From positions 124,001-188,000 of the forward strand of contig CAWIUT010000003.1 in NCBI GenBank assembly GCA_963839365.1: a stretch of DNA of 64,000 nt, read 5' to 3'. Position numbers and translations under genes: made by a program. Position 1 is the first letter of the stretch. Each line of letters opens with the position of its first letter. A model generated the notes under the pieces. That model did not search any database. It worked only from the letters and a program-made list of their open reading frames with translations, and was not told the DNA's origin. Positions 17,552 through 25,887 of this stretch are shown in pieces. This stretch comes from DASSKA01 sp963839365. Lineage in GTDB: Bacteria > Actinomycetota > Actinomycetes > Propionibacteriales > Nocardioidaceae.

Positions 17552-18934
17552 ATGGACTACCGCAACCTGTCTCTTTGGCACGCCACCGTGCCCGACGACC
17601 TGACCCCACGGGCGCCGCTGCCCGGTGACACCTCCGCGGACGTGGCGGTGGTGGGGGCAGGGCTCACCGGGCTGTGGACCGCCTACTACCTGCTGCGCGA
17701 GGACCCTGCCCTCGAAGTGACGGTGATCGAGTCCGACATTGCTGGGTTCGGCGCGTCCGGGCGCAACGGGGGCTGGTCCTCGGCGCTGTTCCCGGCCTCG
17801 CTGGGGAAGCTCGCGACTCTTCCCGGCTCGAGCCGGGAGGCCGCGCTGGCCCAGCACCAGGCCATGCGGGACACCGTCGACGAGGTGAGCCGGGCCGCGG
17901 ACCGCGAGGGCATCGACGCGCAGTACCAGAAGGGCGGCACCATCACGCTCGCCCGCAGCCGGGCGCAGCTGGGCAGGGCGCGGGCGGAGGTCCACGAGGC
18001 CCGCGCATGGGGCCGCGGCGAGGACGATGTGCGGCTGCTGTCCGAGGACGAGGCGCGGGCCCGGCTGGCCGCGACCCACGTGCTGGGTGCGACGTACACC
18101 CCTGACTGCGCGGCCATCCACCCGGCCCGGCTGGCCCGCGGGCTGGCCCGGGCGGTGGAGCGGCTCGGTGGCCACGTCTACGAGCAGACCCGCGCTCACG
18201 CGCTCGAGCCGCACCAGGTCCGCACCGACCGCGGCACCGTGCGCGCCGACCACGTGATCCGGGCGACCGAGGGCTACACCCGTCGGCTGGCCGGCCTGCA
18301 GCGCGCGATGGTGCCGGTGTACTCGCTGATCATCGCGACCGAACCGCTGTCCGACGAGACCTGGGAGCAGATCGGGCTGCGGGAGCGGGAGACGTTCTCC
18401 GACTACCGCAACCTGTTGATCTACGCCCAGCGCAGCGCCGACGGCCGGCTCGTCTTCGGCGGCCGTGGGGCGCCCTACCACTTCGGCTCGACCATCAAGC
18501 CGGCCTTCGACCGCAACGACCGGGTGTTCGCCTCACTGCGCAAGGCGATGGTCGAGCTGTTCCCCAGCCTCGCCTCGACGCGGATCACGCACGCGTGGGG
18601 CGGCTGCCTCGGGATCGCCCGCGACTGGTGCGCCTCGGTGGGGCTGGACCGCGGGACGGGCCTGGGCTGGGCCGGGGGCTACGTCGGTGACGGCGTGAGC
18701 ACGACGAACCTGGCCGGCCGGACCCTGCGGGACCTGGTCCTCGACCGGGACACCGAGCTGACCCGGCTTCCGTGGGTGAACCACCGCTCCCCCACCTGGG
18801 AACCGGAGCCGCTGCGCTGGCTGGGCGTGAACGCCGGGCTGCGCACCATGACCGCCGCGGACACCGAGGAGCAGCTCACCGGTCGGCCGAGCCTGCTCGC
18901 CAAGGCGATGTCGCCGCTGCTCGGCGGCCACTAG
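17552..18934 (+). CDS. FAD-dependent oxidoreductase (DAO family), second copy
   Basis: A 460-residue flavoprotein with the FAD motif VVGAGLTGLWTAYYL (about residues 32-46), the ASGRNGGWSSAL flavin contact and a C-terminal GYVGDGVSTTNLAGR FAD-binding segment. It shares the fold and key motifs of the divergently placed oxidoreductase at 15501-16931 but is clearly a different paralogue. It begins three bases after the Lrp stop, so regulator and enzyme form one operon. The likely role is oxidative deamination of an amine related to the cluster substrate. The specific substrate is unknown. Confidence 0.85.
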   Translation: MDYRNLSLWHATVPDDLTPRAPLPGDTSADVAVVGAGLTGLWTAYYLLREDPALEVTVIESDIAGFGASGRNGGWSSALFPASLGKLATLPGSSREAALAQHQAMRDTVDEVSRAADREGIDAQYQKGGTITLARSRAQLGRARAEVHEARAWGRGEDDVRLLSEDEARARLAATHVLGATYTPDCAAIHPARLARGLARAVERLGGHVYEQTRAHALEPHQVRTDRGTVRADHVIRATEGYTRRLAGLQRAMVPVYSLIIATEPLSDETWEQIGLRERETFSDYRNLLIYAQRSADGRLVFGGRGAPYHFGSTIKPAFDRNDRVFASLRKAMVELFPSLASTRITHAWGGCLGIARDWCASVGLDRGTGLGWAGGYVGDGVSTTNLAGRTLRDLVLDRDTELTRLPWVNHRSPTWEPEPLRWLGVNAGLRTMTAADTEEQLTGRPSLLAKAMSPLLGGH

Positions 18935-18977
18935 CTGCTCGACCCGGCGGGAACTCATTCCCAGGCGCACCACCCCC

Positions 18978-19298
18978 ATGTCCCTCGACCTCTCCCCCGC
19001 CGGGCCCGGCTCGGCTGACTTCAGCTTCGACTTCACCGCACTCCAGGACCCCGGCGACGGCCAGTCCTGGTCCCCCTGGCTCTCCCCGACTGGGTGGTCA
19101 CCAGCCAGGCCGATGGAGCTCGTGCAGGTCGACGGTGCGGCCGTGCCACGGCTGGCGCAGACCCGGCCGACCGGGGACCTGCTCACGTCCTCCTTCGAAC
19201 AGCTGCGCGCGGCGATGGCAGAGCTCGCCCGTCATGGCCTCGCGCCCGGTGACCTCGAGGACGACCTGTTCGCGGAGGTGCTGGCCTCCGCGTTCTGA
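18978..19298 (+). CDS. Hypothetical protein, 106 residues
   Basis: Not recognised. A soluble-looking, acidic protein with no signal or membrane segment. The first half is rich in Gly, Ser, Pro and Trp (QSWSPWLSPTGWSP) and the second half looks helical (SFEQLRAAMAELARHGLAPGDLEDDL). It lies between the FAD oxidoreductase and the LOG-family gene on the same strand with short gaps (43 and 27 bases) and has ordinary codon use for the region, so I take it as real. The start codon has no strong ribosome binding site. Confidence 0.5.
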   Translation: MSLDLSPAGPGSADFSFDFTALQDPGDGQSWSPWLSPTGWSPARPMELVQVDGAAVPRLAQTRPTGDLLTSSFEQLRAAMAELARHGLAPGDLEDDLFAEVLASAF

Positions 19299-19325
19299 CC
19301 GCACCACTCGGCTAGGTTGTCGCCC

Positions 19326-20414
19326 GTGAGGACGCGCGGCCGGACCATCGAGGTGGAGAGCCTGGCCGAGCTCGACGAGCGTCTTGCACAGGGAGCGGCC
19401 TCGCTGTCCGGCTGGCACATCCGCTCGCTCGACCTGAGCCGGCGCGGCGAGGCGCTGACCAAGGTGGACGTCACCGGCGCCCTGTTCCTCGGCTGCCGGT
19501 TCGCGCCCGGCATGGAGCCGGACCTGCGCACACGCGGCGCATTGCTGTTCCCCGTCGTACCCGGCGTGCCCGTGGACACCTACCGCGCCGAGCTGTACAG
19601 CCCCGCCGAGCTGTACGCGGGCCTGGACCGCGACTACCAGGCCACCCTCGACGCCCGGGTCTACGCCTGGTCCAAGCAGACCGGCTCCCGGGAGATGTCG
19701 CTGGCCAAGTCACTGCACGACCACGCCATCGACGACGCGCTGCGGCGGTTCGTCGACGAGAAGGCGCTGGTCGGCGTGATGGGCGGGCACGACCTGGACC
19801 GCGGGTCGCCTGACTACCTCGACGCCGCCCGGCTCGCGCACACGCTGGCCGGCAACGGCCGGTTCGTGTGCACCGGCGGCGGGCCGGGCGCGATGGAGGC
19901 GGCCAACCTCGGCGCCTACCTGGCCGGCCAGGACGAGCACGACCTCGAGAGCGCGGTGAAGTCGCTGGCCGCGGTCCCGGGCTACCGGCCATCGGTGACC
20001 GGCTGGGCGCGGGCCGCCTTCGAGGTGCTCGGCCGGTGGCCCCACGGGCACGAGTCGCTGGGCATCCCGACCTGGCACTACGGCCACGAGCCGCCCAACG
20101 CGTTCGCCACCTCGGTCGCGAAGTACTTCAAGAACGCCATCCGCGAGGACATCCTGCTGCACGTGTGCTCGGCCGGGATCGTGTTCCTTCCGGGGTCGGG
20201 TGGCACGGTGCAGGAGATTTTCCAGGATGCCTGCGAGAACTACTACTCCGACGCGACCTCGGTAGCGCCGATGGTGCTGGTCGGCAAGAGGTACTGGACC
20301 GAGACCGTCCCCGCCTGGCCCCTGCTGCACGCGCTCGCCCGCGGCCGGGCGATGGAGTCACTGGTGCACCTGGTCGACGACCCCGCCGAGGTCGCCGCGC
20401 GGCTGGCCGGCTGA
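19326..20414 (+). CDS. LOG family Rossmann-fold protein
   Basis: A 362-residue protein. Residues from about 150 onward carry the LOG/lysine-decarboxylase-like nucleotide-binding fold: GVMGGHDLDRG, CTGGGPGAMEAAN and the PGSGGTVQEIFQ variant of the PGGxGTxxE motif. Classical LOG enzymes release cytokinin bases from nucleoside monophosphates, but this longer form with a roughly 140-residue N-terminal extension has no assigned reaction that I know of. The GTG at 19326 is preferred (AGG about nine bases upstream). It is convergent with rlmN. Confidence 0.8.
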   Translation: MRTRGRTIEVESLAELDERLAQGAASLSGWHIRSLDLSRRGEALTKVDVTGALFLGCRFAPGMEPDLRTRGALLFPVVPGVPVDTYRAELYSPAELYAGLDRDYQATLDARVYAWSKQTGSREMSLAKSLHDHAIDDALRRFVDEKALVGVMGGHDLDRGSPDYLDAARLAHTLAGNGRFVCTGGGPGAMEAANLGAYLAGQDEHDLESAVKSLAAVPGYRPSVTGWARAAFEVLGRWPHGHESLGIPTWHYGHEPPNAFATSVAKYFKNAIREDILLHVCSAGIVFLPGSGGTVQEIFQDACENYYSDATSVAPMVLVGKRYWTETVPAWPLLHALARGRAMESLVHLVDDPAEVAARLAG

Positions 20415-20482
20415 ACGCTTCAGCGACGCTGCGGAATCCCGTCACCGGGCACCGCTGCCTCGGTGTCCAAGTCGAGCATGCT

Positions 20483-21610
20483 TCAGCCCTCGTGCGCGGC
20501 CAGCTGCCCGCAGGCGCCGTCGATGTCTCGACCCCGGGTGTCCCGCACGGTGGTCGGCACCCCCTTTGCCTCCAGCCGCCGCACGAACTCGCGCTCGTCG
20601 GTCGGGTCGGAGGCGGTCCACTTCGACCCCGGGGTCGGGTTCAGCGGGATCAGGTTGACGTGCACCCAGCCCCACTCGCCGTAGGAGGTGAGCACGTCGG
20701 CAAGCAGGTCGGCGCGCCAGGCCTGGTCGTTGATGCCGCGCATCATGGCGTACTCGATGGACACCCGGCGCTTCGTCGTACGTGCGTAGTGCCACGCCGC
20801 CTCGACCGCTTCCCGCACCGACCAGCGGGTGTTGACCGGCACCAGGTCGTTGCGCAACTCGTCGTCCGGTGCGTGCAGGGACAGGGCAAGCGTGACCGGG
20901 ATCCCCTCCTCGGCCAGCTGCCGGATCCGTGGCACCAGCCCGACGGTGGAGATCGTGATGCCTCGCGCGGACATCCCCAGACCGTCCGGTGTCTTGTCGG
21001 TGAGCCGGCGTACGGCGCCCAGCACGGCCTTGTAGTTGGCCAGCGGCTCCCCCATGCCCATGAACACGACGTTGGACACCCGGCCAGGACCGCCCGGCAC
21101 CTCGTCGCGCGCCAGCGCCCGCGCTCCGGCCACCACCTGCTCGACGATCTCCGCGGTGGACATGTTCCGCTGCAGACCACCCTGCCCCGTCGCGCAGAAC
21201 GGGCAAGCCATCCCGCAGCCGGCCTGCGACGACACGCACATCGTCACCCGGTCCGGGTAGCGCATCAGCACCGACTCCACCAGGGCGCCGTCGAACAGCC
21301 GCCACAGCGTCTTGCGGGTGGTGCCCTTGTCGGCGTGCAGGGTGCGCAGCGGAGTCATCAGGCCGGGCAGCAGCGCCTGCACGAGCCGTTCGCGGTCGCT
21401 GGCCGGCAGGTCGGTCATCTCGCCGGGGTCGTCGACGAGCCGGGCGAAGTAGTGCGTGGCCAGCTGCCGGGCCCGGAAGCCGGGGAGTCCGGCGTCCTCG
21501 GCGAGCTTCTTGCGCTCGGCGGGCCCGAGGTCGGCGAGGTGCCGCGGCGGCTTGCGACGACCGCGCGGCTCGTCGAACACCAGGGGAAGGGAGATGGGCT
21601 GCTCAGACAT
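20483..21610 (-). CDS. rlmN: 23S rRNA (adenine-2503-C2)-methyltransferase RlmN
   Basis: A radical-SAM enzyme that methylates A2503 of 23S rRNA and A37 of some tRNAs. The iron-sulfur cysteines are Cys132, Cys136 and Cys139 (CGMACPFC). The protein continues with the SNVVFMGMGEPLANY SAM-binding segment and the LSLHAPDDELRN region typical of RlmN/Cfr. The 375-residue length is normal. It lies after cdsA on the same strand, separated by a hairpin, matching the actinobacterial order (Rv2880c). Confidence 0.96.
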   Translation of the reverse strand: MSEQPISLPLVFDEPRGRRKPPRHLADLGPAERKKLAEDAGLPGFRARQLATHYFARLVDDPGEMTDLPASDRERLVQALLPGLMTPLRTLHADKGTTRKTLWRLFDGALVESVLMRYPDRVTMCVSSQAGCGMACPFCATGQGGLQRNMSTAEIVEQVVAGARALARDEVPGGPGRVSNVVFMGMGEPLANYKAVLGAVRRLTDKTPDGLGMSARGITISTVGLVPRIRQLAEEGIPVTLALSLHAPDDELRNDLVPVNTRWSVREAVEAAWHYARTTKRRVSIEYAMMRGINDQAWRADLLADVLTSYGEWGWVHVNLIPLNPTPGSKWTASDPTDEREFVRRLEAKGVPTTVRDTRGRDIDGACGQLAAHEG

Positions 21611-21662
21611 GACCCTTCCAGTGTCCCATCCGGGGCCGGTTGCCTCCCAATCGCGGCTGCGC

Positions 21663-21682
21663 CCTCCGTCGTACGACGGGGG
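21663..21682 (-). terminator. Hairpin downstream of cdsA
   Basis: A 14-base perfect palindrome (21666-21679, CCGTCGTACGACGG) extended by flanking G-C and G-U pairs. It lies five bases past the cdsA stop on the minus strand. It could end the rpsB-cdsA transcription unit before rlmN. Confidence 0.55.
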
Positions 21683-21686
21683 CGAC

Positions 21687-22550
21687 TCACCGCACGACCG
21701 GCACCAGCCAGAACAGCACCAGCCAGACCGGCGCCACCACCGCGAGCAGCGAGTCCAGCCGGTCCATCAGGCCACCGTGCCCGGGCACCACCGAGGACAT
21801 GTCCTTGATGCCGAGGTCCCGCTTGATCACCGACTCCACCAGGTCGCCGGTGGTTGCGAACACCACCGCCACCGCGCCGAGCACCAGGCCGACCCACCAC
21901 GAACCGTCCAGCAGGTACACCACCGTGGCCCATCCGGTCGCCAGGCAGAAGGCCACCGACCCGGCGAAGCCCTCCCAGGACTTCTTCGGGGAGATCGCCG
22001 GTGCCATCGGGTGCTTGCCGAACAGCACACCGACGGCGTAGCCGCCGACGTCGGAGGCGACGGTCACCAGCAGGAACGTGACCACCCGCTGCACCCCGTC
22101 GGGTCGGGCGAGCAGCAGCGCCACGAACCCGGCCAAGAAGGGCACGTACGCCGCGGTGAGGACGCCCGCGCTCGCGTCACGGACATAGCCCTGCGCACCG
22201 GCCCGAAGCCGCGCCATCAACACGGCGAGGACGGTGATGGCGAGCGCGACCACCAGCACCACCGAGCCGCCGAGGTAGGCGCCGAGCACCATCGCGACCG
22301 CACCGGCCATCACCAGCTCCCAGCCGAACCGGATCTCGTGGGCGGCGAAGGCCTCCTTCAGCTCCCAGATGCCGACCAGGATCGCGGCGAGCACCACCGC
22401 CAGGAAGGCCGGCTTCCAGAACACCAGCGAGACGATGATGATGGTGCCGAGCACCACGGCGGAGGCGATGGCCACCGGCAGGTTGCGCCCGGCGCGGCTG
22501 GGCCTGCCCACCGGGACAGGCTCGAGCGGCGGGATGTCAGAAGAGCTCAT
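21687..22550 (-). CDS. cdsA: Phosphatidate cytidylyltransferase
   Basis: Makes CDP-diacylglycerol from phosphatidate and CTP for phospholipid synthesis at the membrane. The 287-residue protein is strongly hydrophobic with about eight membrane segments. The C-terminal CDP-DAG synthase signature is present (SVIKRDLGIKD, then PGHGGLMDRLDS). An acidic/proline cytoplasmic N-terminus precedes the first helix. It starts 18 bases after frr, in the conserved pyrH-frr-cdsA order. Confidence 0.95.
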   Translation of the reverse strand: MSSSDIPPLEPVPVGRPSRAGRNLPVAIASAVVLGTIIIVSLVFWKPAFLAVVLAAILVGIWELKEAFAAHEIRFGWELVMAGAVAMVLGAYLGGSVVLVVALAITVLAVLMARLRAGAQGYVRDASAGVLTAAYVPFLAGFVALLLARPDGVQRVVTFLLVTVASDVGGYAVGVLFGKHPMAPAISPKKSWEGFAGSVAFCLATGWATVVYLLDGSWWVGLVLGAVAVVFATTGDLVESVIKRDLGIKDMSSVVPGHGGLMDRLDSLLAVVAPVWLVLFWLVPVVR

Positions 22551-22568
22551 GAACAGGCTGCGGGGCGC

Positions 22569-23126
22569 TCAGACCTCGAGCAGCTCGGCTTCCTTGTGCT
22601 TGAGCAGCTCGTCGATCACGTCGGTGTGCTTCTTGGTCATCGCGTCGAGACGCTTCTCCGCCCCGACCACATCGTCCTTGCCGACATCGCCGTCCTTCTC
22701 CAGCTTGTCCAGCGCCTGCTTGGCGTGCCGCCGGATGTTGCGGACCGCGACCCGGCCGTCCTCGGCTTTCGCGCGGGCCATCTTGATGTACTCCTTGCGG
22801 CGTTCCTCGGTGAGCTCGGGGAGCACCACCCGGATCGTCCTGCCGTCGTCGGTCGGGTTGACGCCGAGGTCGGAGTCGCGAATCGACTTCTCGATCGCCG
22901 GCATCGCGCTCATGTCGAAGGGACTGATCACGATCACCCGCGCCTCAGGCGCGGTGAAGGAGGCCAGCTGCTGCAACGGGGTCGGCGTGCCGTAGTACTC
23001 GGCGGTCAGCTTGTGGAACATCGACGGGTTGGCGCGACCGGTCCGGATCGCAGCGAAGTCCTCCCGGGCGACCTCCACCGCCTTGTTCATCTTCTGGTCG
23101 GCCTCGGAGAGAGTGTCGTTGATCAC
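22569..23126 (-). CDS. frr: Ribosome recycling factor
   Basis: Splits post-termination ribosomes together with EF-G. The protein is 185 residues, the standard length, and almost entirely alpha-helical and charged. Conserved family segments are visible: EDFAAIRTGRANPSMF near the start, YYGTPTPLQQLASF in the second domain, and VRNIRRHAKQALDKLEKDG in the long helical bundle. It is followed closely by cdsA and preceded by pyrH with a 54-base gap. Confidence 0.97.
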   Translation of the reverse strand: MINDTLSEADQKMNKAVEVAREDFAAIRTGRANPSMFHKLTAEYYGTPTPLQQLASFTAPEARVIVISPFDMSAMPAIEKSIRDSDLGVNPTDDGRTIRVVLPELTEERRKEYIKMARAKAEDGRVAVRNIRRHAKQALDKLEKDGDVGKDDVVGAEKRLDAMTKKHTDVIDELLKHKEAELLEV

Positions 23127-23180
23127 GGCTGCTCCTTCATGGTGTCGTCGCTGCGGTGGGTGCGTGGCTCCCGCCGCGCG

Positions 23181-23894
23181 TCAGGCGTCCCGAGCCACCG
23201 TCGTACCGATCTTCTCACCTGACACGGCACGACCGATGTTGCCTTCGACGGACAGGTTGAACACGATCATGTCCATGTCGTTGTCCCGGCACAGGCTCAC
23301 CGAGGTGGCGTCGGCGACCTTGAGCCCGCGGGCCAGGAAGTCGTCGTAGGTGAGGTGGTCGAACTTGACCGCGTCCGGGTTCGTGTGCGGGTCGGAGTCG
23401 TAGACCCCGTCGACGCCCTGCTTGCCCATCAAGATGACCTCGGCGCCGATCTCGAGGGCCCGTTGAGCGGCCACCGTGTCGGTGGAGAAGTACGGCATCC
23501 CGGCACCGGCGCCGAAGATGACCACCCGGCCCTTCTCCAGGTGCCGGATCGCGCGGCGAGGGATGTACGGCTCGGCCACCTGGCCCATCGCGATCGCAGA
23601 CTGGACGCGGGTCTCGACACCCTGCTTCTCCAAGAAGTCCTGCAGGGCGAGGCAGTTCATGACGGTGCCGAGCATGCCCATGTAGTCGGCACGGGAGCGG
23701 TCCATGCCGCGCTGCTGCAGCTCGGCGCCGCGGAAGAAGTTGCCGCCGCCGACGACCACCGCGACCTGCACACCGCCGCGCACTGTCTCGGCGATCTCCC
23801 GGGCGATCTGGTTGACCACGTCGGGGTCGACACCGATCGCACCTCCGCCGAACACCTCGCCGGAGAGCTTGAGCAGGACACGCTTGTACGTCAT
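23181..23894 (-). CDS. pyrH: UMP kinase
   Basis: Phosphorylates UMP to UDP in the cytoplasm; a hexameric amino-acid-kinase-fold enzyme regulated by UTP and GTP in the family. The 237-residue sequence begins with KRVLLKLSGEVFGG, has VVVGGGNFFRG for phosphate binding, the RSRADYMGMLGTVMN segment and the ATP-site region KQGVDGVYDSDP. A hairpin separates it from tsf upstream. Confidence 0.97.
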   Translation of the reverse strand: MTYKRVLLKLSGEVFGGGAIGVDPDVVNQIAREIAETVRGGVQVAVVVGGGNFFRGAELQQRGMDRSRADYMGMLGTVMNCLALQDFLEKQGVETRVQSAIAMGQVAEPYIPRRAIRHLEKGRVVIFGAGAGMPYFSTDTVAAQRALEIGAEVILMGKQGVDGVYDSDPHTNPDAVKFDHLTYDDFLARGLKVADATSVSLCRDNDMDMIVFNLSVEGNIGRAVSGEKIGTTVARDA

Positions 23895-23934
23895 CGACTT
23901 CCCTTGGTCCGGAGGCGGTGGCGGGTCGTCCGGA

Positions 23935-23999
23935 CAGACGAGGAGGCCGGTGCTGCGGATGTTGTGCTGCGCTCCACCGAACCGGCCTCCCGTCGTCTG
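23935..23999 (-). terminator. Intergenic hairpin between tsf and pyrH
   Basis: Arms 23935-23951 and 23981-23999 pair over about 17 base pairs with a 2-base bulge, closing a 29-base loop. On the minus strand it starts about 20 bases past the tsf stop. It probably ends or attenuates rpsB-tsf transcripts, leaving lower read-through into pyrH-frr-cdsA. Confidence 0.6.
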
Positions 24000-24019
24000 T
24001 CTGTGCCGACCCTAGTCGA

Positions 24020-24835
24020 TCAGGCCCCCACCTCGAAGCGGGCGAACCGCTTGACGGTGACGCCGGCCTCGGCCAGGACAGCACCGACCGACTTCTTGTC
24101 CTGCTGCACCGACGGCTGCTCGAGCAGCGTGGCTTCCTTGAAGTAGCTGTTCACCCTTCCCTCGACGATCTTGTCGAGCACGTGCTCGGGCTTGCCCTCC
24201 TCCTTCGCGGTGGCCTCGGCGATCTCCTTCTCCTTGGCCACCACGTCGGCCGGCACGTCCTCGCGGGAGAGGTACTGCGGGCGCATCGCGGCGACCTGCA
24301 TCGCCGCACCGCGCGCCGCCTCCGCGTCGTCGCCGTCGTACTCCACGAGGACGCCCACGCTCGGCGGGAGATCGGAGGCCCGGCGGTGCATGTAGGCGAC
24401 CACCGGTCCGTCGAAGACGGCAACCCGACCCAGCTCGATCTTCTCGCCGATGCGGACCGCGAGGTCCGCGACGACCTGGCCGACGGTGGAGTCACCGAGC
24501 GCGGCCTCCTTGAGCGCCTCGGTGTCCGCGGGCTTGGCAGCGTCGGCGGCCTCGGCCACCTGTTGGGCGGTCGCGATGAAGTCCTGGTTCTTCGCGACGA
24601 AGTCGGTCTCGCAGTTCAGCTCGACAAGCGCGGTGCCGGCGGTGGCGACCATGCCGGAGGACGCGGTGCGCTCGGCACCACGCTTGGCGGCCTTGGCAGC
24701 GCCCTTGACGCGTAGCACCTCGACCGCCTTGTCGAGGTCGCCGTCGGCCTCCTCCAGCGCCTTCTTGCTGTCCATCATGCCCGCGCCGGTCAGGTCGCGG
24801 AGCTGCTTGACGTCTGCGGCGGAAATGTTCGCCAT
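24020..24835 (-). CDS. tsf: Translation elongation factor Ts
   Basis: The nucleotide-exchange factor for EF-Tu. The 271-residue protein has the N-terminal UBA-like domain and signature (LRDLTGAGMMDSKKALEEA) and the NCETDFVAKN core motif. It lies in the usual rpsB-tsf pair, 50 bases downstream of rpsB. Its length matches actinobacterial EF-Ts, which lacks the long coiled-coil insertion of E. coli. Confidence 0.97.
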   Translation of the reverse strand: MANISAADVKQLRDLTGAGMMDSKKALEEADGDLDKAVEVLRVKGAAKAAKRGAERTASSGMVATAGTALVELNCETDFVAKNQDFIATAQQVAEAADAAKPADTEALKEAALGDSTVGQVVADLAVRIGEKIELGRVAVFDGPVVAYMHRRASDLPPSVGVLVEYDGDDAEAARGAAMQVAAMRPQYLSREDVPADVVAKEKEIAEATAKEEGKPEHVLDKIVEGRVNSYFKEATLLEQPSVQQDKKSVGAVLAEAGVTVKRFARFEVGA

Positions 24836-24885
24836 GACTGTCCCTCTACCTCGTGTGTTCGTGGATGGAGTCGGGCAGCTGTGCC

Positions 24886-25887
24886 TTACTGACCCTCGGT
24901 CGACTGCGCCTGCTCGGCCTGCTCGGGCTGGTCGGCCTGCTGCGGCTGCTCGGCCTGCTGCGGCTGCTCGGCCTGGTCGGCCTGCTGCGGCTGCTCGGCC
25001 GCCTCGCTGGAGGCGCCGGTCGCCTCGACGGCCGGGGTCTCGGTGGTCGCGTCACCGCCGGTGGCCTCGGCGGCCGCACCGCTGGTCTCGGCGGCCGCAG
25101 CCTCCGCGGTGGTGGACTGCTGACCCTCCAGCAGCTCGCGCTCCCACTCGGCCAGCGGCTCCTCGGAGCCAGGCTCGCCCCCGCCGCTCTTGGCGCCGGA
25201 GCGGGCGATCAGCCCCTCGGCAACGGCGTCGGCGACGACCCGGGTCAGCAGGCTGACGGCGCGGATCGCGTCGTCGTTGCCGGGCACGGGGTAGTCGACC
25301 TCGTCGGGGTCGCAGTTGGTGTCGAGGATCCCGATGATCGGAATGTGCAGCTTGCGCGCCTCCTCGACCGCCAGGTGCTCCTTCTTGGTGTCCACGATCC
25401 ACACCGCGGAGGGGGTCTTGGACATCTCGCGGATACCACCGAGCGTCTTCTCGAGCTTGTCGCGCTCCCGCTTGAGCCCGAGCAGCTCCTTCTTGGTACG
25501 ACCGCTGCCGGCAACGTTGTCGAAGTCGAGCTCGTCGAGCTCCTTGAGCCGGTTGATCCGCTGGTGCACAGTCTGGAAGTTGGTGAGCATGCCGCCCAGC
25601 CAGCGCTGGTTGACGAACGGCATCCCGACCCGGGTCGCCTGCTCCGCGATCGCCTCCTGGGCCTGCTTCTTGGTGCCCACGAACATGATCGTGCCGCCCT
25701 TGGCGACCGTGTCCTTGATGTAGGCGTAGGACCGGTCGATGTAGGCCAGCGACTGCTGCAGGTCGATGATGTAGATGCCGTTGCGCTCGGTCATGATGAA
25801 GCGCTTCATCTTCGGGTTCCAGCGTCGTGTCTGGTGCCCGAAGTGGACGCCGCTCTCGAGGAGCTGGCGCATGGTGACGACCGCCAT
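24886..25887 (-). CDS. rpsB: 30S ribosomal protein S2 with low-complexity C-terminal tail
   Basis: Small-subunit protein uS2, required for S1 and late 30S assembly. The start is the ATG at 25887 (MAVVTMRQLLESGVHFGHQ), with GAAAGAGG upstream; the frame extends to 25920. The conserved core (about residues 1-250: RRWNPKMKRFI, GTKKQAQE, RWLGGMLTNF) is followed by about 80 residues rich in Ala, Glu and Gln. The last part is built from QPQQADQ-like repeats. The 333-residue length exceeds the usual 240-290, and the extra length lies entirely in this tail. Confidence 0.96.
   Translation of the reverse strand: MAVVTMRQLLESGVHFGHQTRRWNPKMKRFIMTERNGIYIIDLQQSLAYIDRSYAYIKDTVAKGGTIMFVGTKKQAQEAIAEQATRVGMPFVNQRWLGGMLTNFQTVHQRINRLKELDELDFDNVAGSGRTKKELLGLKRERDKLEKTLGGIREMSKTPSAVWIVDTKKEHLAVEEARKLHIPIIGILDTNCDPDEVDYPVPGNDDAIRAVSLLTRVVADAVAEGLIARSGAKSGGGEPGSEEPLAEWERELLEGQQSTTAEAAAAETSGAAAEATGGDATTETPAVEATGASSEAAEQPQQADQAEQPQQAEQPQQADQPEQAEQAQSTEGQ
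24909..25000 (-). repeat. In-gene tandem repeat encoding the Gln/Ala-rich S2 tail
   Basis: Degenerate direct repeats of a CGGCCTGCTGCGGCTGCT-type unit, 18-24 bases long, inside the 3' end of rpsB. They encode the alternating PQQA-DQ-AEQ residues. Slippage could change tail length in frame. Confidence 0.6.

Noticed and set aside
20415..20482. Terminator between LOG-family gene and rlmN
   Set aside because: Only a 5-bp stem (CAGCG/CGCTG) could be found in the 68-base convergent gap, too weak to call.
24909..25000. Tandem repeats considered as a CRISPR or mobile-element trace
   Set aside because: The repeats lie in frame inside rpsB, have no spacers and encode a low-complexity tail.
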